A stretch of DNA of 33,908 nucleotides from Bacteroidales bacterium (GTDB taxonomy: Bacteria > Bacteroidota > Bacteroidia > Bacteroidales > DTGW01): positions 1-33,908 of the forward strand of contig JAOAFU010000164.1 of assembly GCA_026416115.1 (NCBI GenBank). Direction: 5' to 3'. How positions within the stretch are numbered: position 1 is the first letter of the stretch; the number at the start of each line of letters is the position of its first letter. A model generated the notes under the pieces. The model was not told the DNA's origin, searched no databases, and saw only the letters and a list, made by a program, of their open reading frames with translations. This document shows positions 7,375 to 15,554 of the stretch, piece by piece. The translations under genes were made by a program, and so were the position numbers.

Positions 7375-8184
7375 TCAGAGATTCAGAATATTACAGATTT
7401 CTTTTGAAGTAATTTTTTTGTTGATTGGTACTATCTGATTTAGCTTACCCCGAATTCGAGTCCCCACACCCATAATTCCTTTTAAATGTTGCTCGATATA
7501 GGGTCGTCCCTCTTCAAGTACTAAGATTTCATCACAAGCATAATAAATCGATTCGACTAGAGATCTCCCTATAGGATAATGCCTAACTTTTAAAACAGGA
7601 TATGCCAACGAAGGTATTTGGTCAAATTCCATACTCACGCTTCCACTTACAATAATGCCAAGGGTTTTGTCATGACCTTGATTAAATTCGTTGAAGGGGG
7701 AGTCGGATGAAAAAGTCTCTAGCGATTTCATTTTCTCGAGAAAATTAAGGCTCGAATAGTCGAGAGGAAAATTCATACTATTTATAAGGTGAGAAATAGC
7801 CTCGATATTCTCTTTTAGATCGTAAGCTTGTTCTGCGAAATGTTCAGGGGCAACAATTAACACCGAAATATTAAATTTTTTTGAAAATAAGACCGAAAAT
7901 GCGAGCATATGGTAGAGTTCATATGAATTAGAAGGCTCAAACACTGGTAGCAAAAAAAGTTCACCCACATATCTGGGATCATGTAAGCAACATTTAGGAT
8001 TCACTACATAAACAACAGAAATTTCCGAATACTTATCTAACAAACCAATCAAGTTATGAGAATTACAAAGAATTATTTCGGGATAATTATTTGCTTTACC
8101 TTGAACATTGTTTACAAACAAAGGAAATTTCTCTTTCCACTCGGCAGTAACAATAATTGAGTAATTATTAAAAAAATTTTTCAC
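7375..8184 (-). CDS. Truncated homologue of indolepyruvate ferredoxin oxidoreductase alpha subunit (IorA-like)
   Basis: The 269-residue protein resembles two stretches of IorA. Residues about 55-115 match the part of the pyrimidine-domain region that reads A-D-D-P...LPVLEPS...E....AF.LSE.....PV in IorA (here LLPVFEPSNSYELY, AFSVLFSKKFNISVLIV). Residues about 175-265 match the transketolase-C-like domain II (GIIVSGSVSMEF, PVLKVRHYPIG, DEILVLEEGRPYIEQHLKGI, then GKLNQIVP). Full IorA is about 530-600 residues. This protein lacks the first part of the pyrimidine domain, the whole TPP-binding domain and the 4Fe-4S ferredoxin tail, so it cannot do the IorA reaction alone. The best start is GTG at 8184; no ATG occurs in frame until about codon 90. 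The frame is intact over its length, which argues against simple decay. Function unknown. Confidence 0.6.
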   Translation of the reverse strand: MKNFFNNYSIIVTAEWKEKFPLFVNNVQGKANNYPEIILCNSHNLIGLLDKYSEISVVYVVNPKCCLHDPRYVGELFLLPVFEPSNSYELYHMLAFSVLFSKKFNISVLIVAPEHFAEQAYDLKENIEAISHLINSMNFPLDYSSLNFLEKMKSLETFSSDSPFNEFNQGHDKTLGIIVSGSVSMEFDQIPSLAYPVLKVRHYPIGRSLVESIYYACDEILVLEEGRPYIEQHLKGIMGVGTRIRGKLNQIVPINKKITSKEICNILNL

Positions 8185-8337
8185 ACCATAATAAATTTTA
8201 ACAATTAAAAAAATGGAGCTTTCTCTCGAAATTATTCACTTAAGCCGAAACTTAATGTAAATCGATATCGCTACGTAAACAAATGATTAAAGTTGCTTTT
8301 GCAAAGCTAATACTTTTTCTATGATGAAAAATATTTG

Positions 8338-8345
8338 CAACTTTG
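8338..8345 (+). promoter_or_regulatory. Probable -7 element for the DUF721-mfd operon
   Basis: CAACTTTG is one base from the TAnnTTTG consensus, and its G lies 13 bases before the ATG at 8358. A T-run (8313-8318) about 20 bases upstream could act as the -33 element. This is the only promoter-like signal on the plus strand in the 173-base spacer shared with the divergent IorA-like gene. Confidence 0.35.
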
Positions 8346-8357
8346 CAAAAAAAGCAA

Positions 8358-8648
8358 ATGCGAAGAAGCAACACCGAAAGTCTTGGAGAAGTTATTCGTA
8401 GGTTGATAAGAGCATATGGACTTGAGGAGAAGCTCAATGAATCAAAAATATATGAAGTGTGGCCTTACGTGGTGGGTGAAGCAATAGCCTCGCGTACGAA
8501 ACGGCTTGCCATTGTAAACAGAGTGCTATTTGTATACCTAAACTCATCCATCGTCAGAGCCGAATTAATTAGAATTAAAGATTCACTTCCTGAAACACTT
8601 AACCGAATGGCAGGAATTGATATGATTGATGAAGTGGTAATCCGGTAA
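8358..8648 (+). CDS. DUF721 / DciA-like protein
   Basis: A 96-residue protein of the DUF721 family, related to DciA, the widespread bacterial loader of replicative helicase DnaB. The conserved parts are the N-terminal helix LGEVIRRLIRAYGLEEKL, the central W-P-x-VVGEAIASRTK segment (about 29-41), and LFVYLNSSIVRAEL followed by a C-terminal DEVVIR strand. Two in-frame starts exist. I take ATG at 8358 rather than the TTG at 8343, because the TTG overlaps the promoter-like CAACTTTG and adds only KKQ-type residues. It ends 12 bases before mfd and is probably co-transcribed with it. Whether the Bacteroidetes members load helicase is an inference from the family. Confidence 0.82.
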   Translation: MRRSNTESLGEVIRRLIRAYGLEEKLNESKIYEVWPYVVGEAIASRTKRLAIVNRVLFVYLNSSIVRAELIRIKDSLPETLNRMAGIDMIDEVVIR

Positions 8649-8660
8649 TTAAGCTATAAA

Positions 8661-11600
8661 ATGGATCTCCATAAACTGCTAAAAATATTCGAAAAACATC
8701 CCCAATACGAAACGCTAAAGAATCAGTTTAAGGATAGTGAAACAACACAATTCTTTCAATTATCGGGTTTAAAAGGTTCGTCTCGTTCCTTAATAGTTGC
8801 CTATTTTGCACAGCAAAAAACAACGACTCAACTAATAATTGCTTCCGACCGAGATGAAGCTCAATATTTTGCCAGCGATCTAGTACAAATATATGATCCT
8901 TCAAGAGTTTTTCTTTTTCCTTCCTCCTACAGGCATCCTGGACAAAGTACTCGAATCGATCCTATTTCTATACTCCAGCGTGCCGAAATATTAAATTACT
9001 TCACTCGTCGCCCCGAACATGCTTCGGTAATAGTCTCCTACCCCGAAGCTGTTGCAGAACTTGTGGTATCACAAAAAGAACTCTCCAAAAATACTCTTAC
9101 CATCCACAAGGGAGAGAAAATCGATATGGAATTTTTAAAAGAGACTCTTGAGGAATATGGATTTCAACGTGTCGATTTTGTATATGAGCCCGGACAATAT
9201 GCTATTCGCGGTAGCCTAGTCGATGTATTCTCATTTTCTGCCCGATATCCTTTCAGAATAGATTTTTTCGATGATGAAATCAATTCTATCAGAAGTTTTG
9301 ATATCGAAAACCAGTTATCGTTCGAAAAAATTGAGAAAATTCATATACTGCCCAACATTAAGCAAATAGAGATGGTAGGTTCTAAGGTTTCGTTAATAGA
9401 ATATCTGCCTATCGACACCTGTTATTGGTTGACAGATAAACGAATAATATTAGAGAAGATAAAAGAACTACCCAATATGGTATGGGAGCAGTATATCGAG
9501 GATACCCAGGATGAACAGCATACCAAACCCGATTTGGTAAGTAATCAATTTTTTTACGAGATGTTGTCGCGCCGGAATGTGATAGAATTTGTGCATACCA
9601 CCCCCAACAACTCGTCTCAATTTATTTCGTTCAATACATCAACCCAGCCTGCTTTTCATAAAAAGTTCGATCTTCTGGCCAAACATATGATCGATAACAT
9701 GGAAAAAGGATACCAGACGATAATTTGTAGTGAAAATGAAAAGCAACTCGATCGATTAAAAAACATTTTTCAATCGATTGCAAGCTCAATTACTTTCGAA
9801 CCTTTAAAAGTAGGATTTCACGAAGGATTTGCTGATCACGACCTGAAGATATGCATTTATACCGATCATCAAATTTTTGAACGATATCAACGGAGCCGTT
9901 TCGAACAACCTGTCAAAATTTCATCACAAAATATTATTCAAGAAATTTCGGATCTTCATCCAGGTGATTATGTTGTACACATCGACCACGGCATTGGAAT
10001 TTTTGGTGGAATAGAAAAAGTCGATATCAATGGCCGATGGCAGGAAGTAATTAAACTGGTATATAAAGACAATGATGTGCTCTATGTTGGTGTTAATTCG
10101 TTACACCGTATCTCGAAATATAGAGGAAAAGACGGCGAAGCACCTCGTATATATAAACTTGGAAGTAATAGTTGGCAAAAGCTTAAACAGGCTACAAAGA
10201 AAAAAATTAAAGATATCAGTCGTGAACTTATTGCCTTGTATGCTAAACGAATAGAAACAAAAGGATTTAGTTTTAGCCCCGACACCTACTTGCAACAAGA
10301 GCTTGAAGCTTCTTTTATTTACGAAGATACCCCAGATCAGGAAAAAGCCACAAGACTAGTTAAACAAGCCATGGAAAACGAGCACCCAGCCGATGTATTG
10401 GTATGTGGTGATGTTGGCTTTGGAAAAACCGAAGTGGCAATTCGAGCTGCTTTTAAGGCAGCTACCGACGGCAAACAAACAGCAGTATTAGTTCCTACCA
10501 CTATACTAGCACTTCAACATTTTAAAACCTTTAGCGAGAGGCTGAAAGATTTCCCGGTCACTGTTGAATACATAAGTCGCAATCGAAAACCTGCTGAAAT
10601 AAGAGAAATACTTCGAAAGGTCGAAAATGGTGAAATTGACATCCTCATAGGAACACACAAATTGCTCAGTGGTAATGTAAAATTTAAAGACTTAGGACTG
10701 CTCATTATCGACGAAGAGCAAAAATTTGGAGTAGCCATGAAAGAAAAACTAAAAGCTATGAAGGTAAATATCGACTGCATTTCGCTGTCGGCTACTCCTA
10801 TCCCTCGAACCCTACAATTTTCGTTAATGGGAGCTCGCGACCTAGCTATTATCAACACTCCCCCACCCAATCGTTTCCCGGTAGTAACCGAAATACATAC
10901 CTTTAACGAACAAATCATTCGTCAAGGAATACTTAACGAACTTTCGAGAGGTGGACAGGTCTTTTTTATCAATAATAGAGTACAAACTATTTATGAGCTG
11001 GAAAAAAAACTACAGCACATTGTACCCGAAGCACGAATAGCTGTAACCCATGGACAAATGGATGGAGAAAAACTCGAGAATACCCTTTTTGCTTTTATTA
11101 ATGGCGATTACGATGTTTTACTAACTACAGCTATTATCGAATCGGGAGTAGATATACCCAATGTCAACACTATTTTTATCATGGATGCTCATCAGTTTGG
11201 ACTAAGCGACCTACACCAGTTGAGAGGACGAGTTGGCCGTTCGAACCGTAAGGCATTTTGTTATCTCTTGATTCCCTCATTTCATCTGCTTACAGCACAA
11301 GCGCGTCGGCGACTAAAAGCTATAGAAGAAAACTCGGAATTGGGGAGTGGTTTTCAAATTGCTATGCTCGACCTCGACATACGCGGTGCAGGTAACCTGC
11401 TAGGTGCAGAGCAAAGTGGTTTTATTGCCGAAATGGGCTACGAAACCTATCTGAACATTCTCCAAGAAGCCATTCAGGAGGTTAAGGAAGAGGAATACCG
11501 TCACCTGTTCTTTAAAGAAAAATCGATTAGCGATTCACCAAAAGAAACAATCAACGTATTGGAAAAGCATAAATATGTTCTGGATTGTCAAATCGATACC

Positions 11601-12032
11601 GACTTTGAAATAATGCTCCCCGAATCGTATATCGAAAACATCACTGAACGTATTAGGCTATATCGCGAACTCGATGAAATTGAGACTGAAGAAGAACTTT
11701 TACTGTTTGAACATAAACTAAACGATCGTTTTGGACCAGTTCCCGAACCAGCACAACAACTAATGGATATTGTACGTTTACGTAGAATGGCTAAAGAACT
11801 TGGATTTGAACGCATTTCGATTAAAAACGAAAAAATGACACTTTACTTTGTTCAAAATCAACAATCGCCCTACTATCAGTCGGAAATCTTTGGCCGAATA
11901 CTGAAATATGTTCAAAAACACCCACAGGAATTTCGTTTCCGCGACTCTACTGAAAAACCTTCCATGTTTACTCATGGAATAAAAAATGTAAGAATGGCCA
12001 TGGATGTTCTTAAAAAATTAAGCACCGAATAA
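8661..12032 (+). CDS. mfd: Transcription-repair coupling factor
   Basis: Mfd is an ATP-driven DNA translocase that removes stalled RNA polymerase and recruits UvrA to lesions. All domains are present in the 1123 residues: a UvrB-like N-terminal module (about 20-250), the CarD-like RNA-polymerase-interacting domain (about 431-510, HPGDYVVHIDHGIGIF), and two RecA-like helicase lobes. The lobes carry Walker A GDVGFGKTE (about 582-590), Walker B IIDEEQKFGV (about 681-690), LSATPIPRTL, and GVDIPNVNTIFI...QLRGRVGRS. The C-terminal TRCF domain (about 985-1090) closes the protein. Length matches Bacteroidetes homologues (about 1100-1130). It follows DUF721 by 12 bases and precedes the MATE gene by 41. 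Confidence 0.96.
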   Translation: MDLHKLLKIFEKHPQYETLKNQFKDSETTQFFQLSGLKGSSRSLIVAYFAQQKTTTQLIIASDRDEAQYFASDLVQIYDPSRVFLFPSSYRHPGQSTRIDPISILQRAEILNYFTRRPEHASVIVSYPEAVAELVVSQKELSKNTLTIHKGEKIDMEFLKETLEEYGFQRVDFVYEPGQYAIRGSLVDVFSFSARYPFRIDFFDDEINSIRSFDIENQLSFEKIEKIHILPNIKQIEMVGSKVSLIEYLPIDTCYWLTDKRIILEKIKELPNMVWEQYIEDTQDEQHTKPDLVSNQFFYEMLSRRNVIEFVHTTPNNSSQFISFNTSTQPAFHKKFDLLAKHMIDNMEKGYQTIICSENEKQLDRLKNIFQSIASSITFEPLKVGFHEGFADHDLKICIYTDHQIFERYQRSRFEQPVKISSQNIIQEISDLHPGDYVVHIDHGIGIFGGIEKVDINGRWQEVIKLVYKDNDVLYVGVNSLHRISKYRGKDGEAPRIYKLGSNSWQKLKQATKKKIKDISRELIALYAKRIETKGFSFSPDTYLQQELEASFIYEDTPDQEKATRLVKQAMENEHPADVLVCGDVGFGKTEVAIRAAFKAATDGKQTAVLVPTTILALQHFKTFSERLKDFPVTVEYISRNRKPAEIREILRKVENGEIDILIGTHKLLSGNVKFKDLGLLIIDEEQKFGVAMKEKLKAMKVNIDCISLSATPIPRTLQFSLMGARDLAIINTPPPNRFPVVTEIHTFNEQIIRQGILNELSRGGQVFFINNRVQTIYELEKKLQHIVPEARIAVTHGQMDGEKLENTLFAFINGDYDVLLTTAIIESGVDIPNVNTIFIMDAHQFGLSDLHQLRGRVGRSNRKAFCYLLIPSFHLLTAQARRRLKAIEENSELGSGFQIAMLDLDIRGAGNLLGAEQSGFIAEMGYETYLNILQEAIQEVKEEEYRHLFFKEKSISDSPKETINVLEKHKYVLDCQIDTDFEIMLPESYIENITERIRLYRELDEIETEEELLLFEHKLNDRFGPVPEPAQQLMDIVRLRRMAKELGFERISIKNEKMTLYFVQNQQSPYYQSEIFGRILKYVQKHPQEFRFRDSTEKPSMFTHGIKNVRMAMDVLKKLSTE

Positions 12033-12073
12033 GTAGTAATCGAAAAAATAGAGATACCCGAAAATTAATTGTT

Positions 12074-13429
12074 ATGCACGATTTAACTCAAGGACATGTT
12101 GGTAAACAAATATTCCGTTTTACAGTACCTATACTGGTAGGAAATATATTTCATCAGTTGTATCAGATTATCGACAGTATCATTGTTGGGCATTATCTAG
12201 GAAAACACGCCCTAGCGGCAGTAGGCGCTTCTTTTCCAATTATTTTTTTAGTACTTTCGTTTACCATTGGGATAGCAATGGCAGGCACAGTAATAGTTAG
12301 CCAATATTTTGGTGCCAAAGACTACGAAGGAGTTAAAAGAAGTATTGATACATTAAATGTATTCTTAGCTGTTACTGCAATTCTGGTATCTATCCTTTCA
12401 ATCCTGTATAGCGTTAAAATTTTCAAATTGATGCGGATGCCTGAAGAACTGGTTCCATCGGCGGTAAGTTTTTTCAATATTTTTATGTTAGGAACAATCT
12501 TCAGCTTTGGATTTAACGGTACTACAGCTGTTTTAAGAGGGATGGGCGATTCGAAAACTCCGCTCTATTTTCTTGTCACCAGCACTATTCTAAACATTAT
12601 TCTCGACCTAATATTTATTGTAGGATTTCGATGGGGTATTGCATCGGTTGCCTGGGCAACCGTAATATCACAAGCTTGTGCGCTTGGTGCTCTTATTTTG
12701 TACCTCAACAAACGACACCCTGTGATAAAATTTAACCCGTCAAAAATTTTTTTCGACAAAAAAATATTTCTTAAATCGCTGAAAATAGGACTACCAGTAG
12801 GACTTCAACAAATGTTCGTTGCATTAGGGATGATGGCCTTAATGGTAATTGTCAACAGCTTTGGAACCAATGTAATAGCCGCCTACTCGGTAGCATGGCG
12901 AATCGACAGCTTTGCCTCGATGCCAGGCATGAACCTTGCCATTGCGCTATCGGCTTTTGTAGGACAAAATATGGGTGCCCGACAAACCGAAAGAGTAATA
13001 CAAGGACTCAAAACTACCTTACTCATGGCTGGATCGGTAGCTATATTTATTTCTTTTATCGCATTTTTCTGGGGCGACCTTCTAATGCAAATATTCACTT
13101 CCGACAGGGATGTAATTGCAATAGGTCATCAGTATCTTAAAATTGTTGGAATGTTTTATCTAGCTTTTAATTCTATGTTTATTATCGGTGCAGTTATGAG
13201 AGGTGCTGGCGATACTTTTGTACCCATGCTATTATCACTTTTTTCGCTTTGGTTGATTCGACTACCGCTTGCCTACTTTTTGTCCAAACACATTGGAGAA
13301 CAAGGTATATGGTGGTCGATCCCTATTGGATGGACTATCGGAACCATACTAAGCTATGCTTACTATAAAATGGGAAATTGGAAAAATAAAACAATTGTCG
13401 AAAGAAAAGAAATGATAGTTGAAGCATAA
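12074..13429 (+). CDS. MATE family efflux transporter
   Basis: A 451-residue polytopic inner-membrane protein of the multidrug and toxic compound extrusion family, driven by Na+ or H+ gradients. It shows two similar halves of six helices each. Each half begins with the family's P-x-x-x-x-x-x-x-Q-x-x-x-x-x-D pattern: PILVGNIFHQLYQIIDSIIV near residue 16 and PVGLQQMFVALGMMALMVIV near 238. Further family features are GTVIVSQYFGAK (about 75-86) and FNGTTAVLRGMGDSKTPL (about 139-156). The second half has the matching AVMRGAGDTFVPMLLSL. Substrate cannot be predicted. It follows mfd after 41 bases without a clear promoter of its own and may be read through from it. The 200 bases after it contain no gene. 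Confidence 0.92.
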   Translation: MHDLTQGHVGKQIFRFTVPILVGNIFHQLYQIIDSIIVGHYLGKHALAAVGASFPIIFLVLSFTIGIAMAGTVIVSQYFGAKDYEGVKRSIDTLNVFLAVTAILVSILSILYSVKIFKLMRMPEELVPSAVSFFNIFMLGTIFSFGFNGTTAVLRGMGDSKTPLYFLVTSTILNIILDLIFIVGFRWGIASVAWATVISQACALGALILYLNKRHPVIKFNPSKIFFDKKIFLKSLKIGLPVGLQQMFVALGMMALMVIVNSFGTNVIAAYSVAWRIDSFASMPGMNLAIALSAFVGQNMGARQTERVIQGLKTTLLMAGSVAIFISFIAFFWGDLLMQIFTSDRDVIAIGHQYLKIVGMFYLAFNSMFIIGAVMRGAGDTFVPMLLSLFSLWLIRLPLAYFLSKHIGEQGIWWSIPIGWTIGTILSYAYYKMGNWKNKTIVERKEMIVEA

Positions 13430-13520
13430 CAGATTTATTTGCATCTGCAAGGAAAAAATATTAAATATTTATCTATAAACCACATTTTTACAAGCTTCTA
13501 ACAGCATTGTTGATAAAGAT

Positions 13521-13554
13521 TTTTCCATAGCTCTACTACTTTTCTATATCTTTG
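13521..13554 (+). promoter_or_regulatory. Promoter of the parE-parC operon
   Basis: TATCTTTG (13547-13554) is a perfect Bacteroidetes -7 element. A TTTTCC (13521-13526) lies about 20 bases upstream and is a near match to the -33 TTTG. Transcription from here would give a leader of about 70 bases, and that leader contains the inverted repeat listed next. Confidence 0.5.
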
Positions 13555-13557
13555 CTT

Positions 13558-13599
13558 TTACAGCAAAACCACGTAGGTAACAATGAAAGAGTGCTGTAA
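13558..13599 (+). repeat. 8-bp inverted repeat in the parE leader
   Basis: TTACAGCA (13558-13565) and TGCTGTAA (13592-13599) are perfect inverted copies separated by 26 bases, lying just after the promoter and 32 bases before the parE ATG. Such an arrangement could be a paired operator or a stem in the mRNA leader. No U-run follows it, so it is not an intrinsic terminator. Function is not known from sequence. Confidence 0.4.
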
Positions 13600-13630
13600 C
13601 TCATCAATTTGGCTATTTAATAACTAAAGC

Positions 13631-15487
13631 ATGGAACAGTTTTACACCGAAGATAGCATAAAAACCCTCGACTGGCGCGAGCATATACGTAAGCGTCCGG
13701 GTATGTACATAGGCAAGTTGGGAGATGGATCCTCGCCCGACGATGGGATATACGTTCTCATTAAAGAGGTGATGGACAATTCGATCGACGAGTTTATGAT
13801 GGGGTATGGTAAAGAAATCATCCTTCAGATATCTGAAAAAGAAGTGAGAGTTCGAGACTTTGGAAGGGGAATACCGTTGGGTAAACTACTCGATGTTGCC
13901 TCGAAAATGAATACCGGTGCCAAATACGATTCCAAAACCTTTCAAAAATCGGTAGGGCTCAACGGAGTTGGTATTAAAGCTGTTAATGCTCTTTCAACCC
14001 ATTTTACCATTACATCCTTCCGCGATAGCCGCTTTAAACGCATCTCGTTTTCCGAAGGTAATCTTATTACCGAAGAGCCTGAACAACCAACATCGGAACG
14101 TAATGGTACCGAAGTCATTTTTCATCCCGATGAAAAAATGTTCGGCCACTTTCACTTTATTCCCGAGTATATCGAGGCGATGGTTCGTAACTATACCTAC
14201 CTCAATTCGGGGCTTACCATACGTTTCAACGAGCAAGTTTTTATCTCTAAAAATGGTTTGCTCGACCTACTTACCGATAATCTGGCAGAGCCCCCACTCT
14301 ACCCTATCATACATTTGAAAGGCGAAGATATAGAATTAGCTATCACCCACAATACCGAGTACGGAGAAGATTACTATAGCTTTGTCAACGGACAACATAC
14401 CACCCAGGGTGGTACGCATCTACAGGCATTTAAAGAAGCCTATGTAAAAACTATTCGCGAGTTTTACAAAAAAGATTTTGAAGCATCCGACATAAGAGGT
14501 TCCATTGTAGCTGCCATAAGCGTTAGAATACAGGAGCCTGTTTTCGAATCACAAACCAAAACTAAGCTTGGATCAAAAGATATGTGGGATGGGGGTCCTT
14601 CTGTAAGTAAATATGTTACTGACTTTCTTAAAACACATCTCGACAACTATCTGCACAAACATCCGGAAACGGCCGATATTTTGCTAAAAAAAATTCTGGA
14701 AAACGAAAAGGAAAGAAAGGCAATTAGTGGAGTACAAAAGTTGGCCCGCGAACGCGCCCGCAAAGCCAGCCTACATAATAAAAAACTACGCGACTGTCGT
14801 ATACACCTAACCGACAACGATGAGCGCCGTCTCGATACTACCCTGTTTATAACCGAGGGAGATTCGGCAAGCGGCTCAATTACTAAAAGTCGCGATGTAA
14901 ATACTCAAGCTGTTTTTAGCCTTAAAGGTAAACCCCTCAATACTTATGGCCTGACTAAAAAAATTGTTTACGAAAACGAAGAATTTAATCTATTGCAGGC
15001 AGCACTTAATATCGAAGAAGGTATAGAAAATCTACGATATAACAACATTGTTATAGCTACTGATGCCGACGTTGATGGCATGCACATCCGTTTGCTTATG
15101 ATTACCTTTTTCCTGCAATTTTTCCCAGAACTTGTTAAAAAAGGTCATCTTTACATTCTTCAAACCCCTTTATTCCGCGTTCGAAACAAAAGTAAAACCA
15201 TCTATTGCTACGACGAAAAAGAAAAAGAGACAGCCTTAAAAGAACTTGGCAAAAATGCCGAGATTACTCGATTTAAAGGATTAGGCGAAATATCACCCGA
15301 CGAATTTAAACACTTCATCGGTAAAGATATTCGTCTCGAACCTGTTAGACTTCGTAAAGAGGATATCATCCACGAACTACTTGAGTTTTACATGGGCAAA
15401 AATACCACCGAACGACAGGACTTTATTATAGAAAACCTTAAAATTGAAGAAGATATTATAGAAGAAGATGTAATAGAAGAAATATAA
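13631..15487 (+). CDS. parE: DNA topoisomerase IV subunit B
   Basis: ATPase subunit of the type IIA topoisomerase that decatenates daughter chromosomes. The 618 residues start with the Bacteroidetes-type sequence around [20 protein letters not shown] (21-40). The GHKL ATPase motifs follow: [15 protein letters not shown] and [12 protein letters not shown]. The transducer domain follows, then TOPRIM motifs TEGDSASGS (about 409-417) and [12 protein letters not shown] (about 478-489). The absence of the long GyrB-type insert and the adjacent parC gene favour ParE over GyrB. The C-terminus is an acidic Ile/Glu repeat. parC begins 67 bases downstream on the same strand. Confidence 0.92.
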   Translation: MEQFYTEDSIKTLDWREHIRKRPGMYIGKLGDGSSPDDGIYVLIKEVMDNSIDEFMMGYGKEIILQISEKEVRVRDFGRGIPLGKLLDVASKMNTGAKYDSKTFQKSVGLNGVGIKAVNALSTHFTITSFRDSRFKRISFSEGNLITEEPEQPTSERNGTEVIFHPDEKMFGHFHFIPEYIEAMVRNYTYLNSGLTIRFNEQVFISKNGLLDLLTDNLAEPPLYPIIHLKGEDIELAITHNTEYGEDYYSFVNGQHTTQGGTHLQAFKEAYVKTIREFYKKDFEASDIRGSIVAAISVRIQEPVFESQTKTKLGSKDMWDGGPSVSKYVTDFLKTHLDNYLHKHPETADILLKKILENEKERKAISGVQKLARERARKASLHNKKLRDCRIHLTDNDERRLDTTLFITEGDSASGSITKSRDVNTQAVFSLKGKPLNTYGLTKKIVYENEEFNLLQAALNIEEGIENLRYNNIVIATDADVDGMHIRLLMITFFLQFFPELVKKGHLYILQTPLFRVRNKSKTIYCYDEKEKETALKELGKNAEITRFKGLGEISPDEFKHFIGKDIRLEPVRLRKEDIIHELLEFYMGKNTTERQDFIIENLKIEEDIIEEDVIEEI

Positions 15488-15554
15488 AAAAAATTCTTCT
15501 ACAATTTGTTTTTGTATTAACATTCTTGATTTGAAGTAAAAGCAGAACTGAAAT

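Noticed and set aside
8343-8357. Upstream TTG start for the DUF721 gene
   Set aside because: It would overlap the promoter-like CAACTTTG; the ATG at 8358 gives the normal family length.
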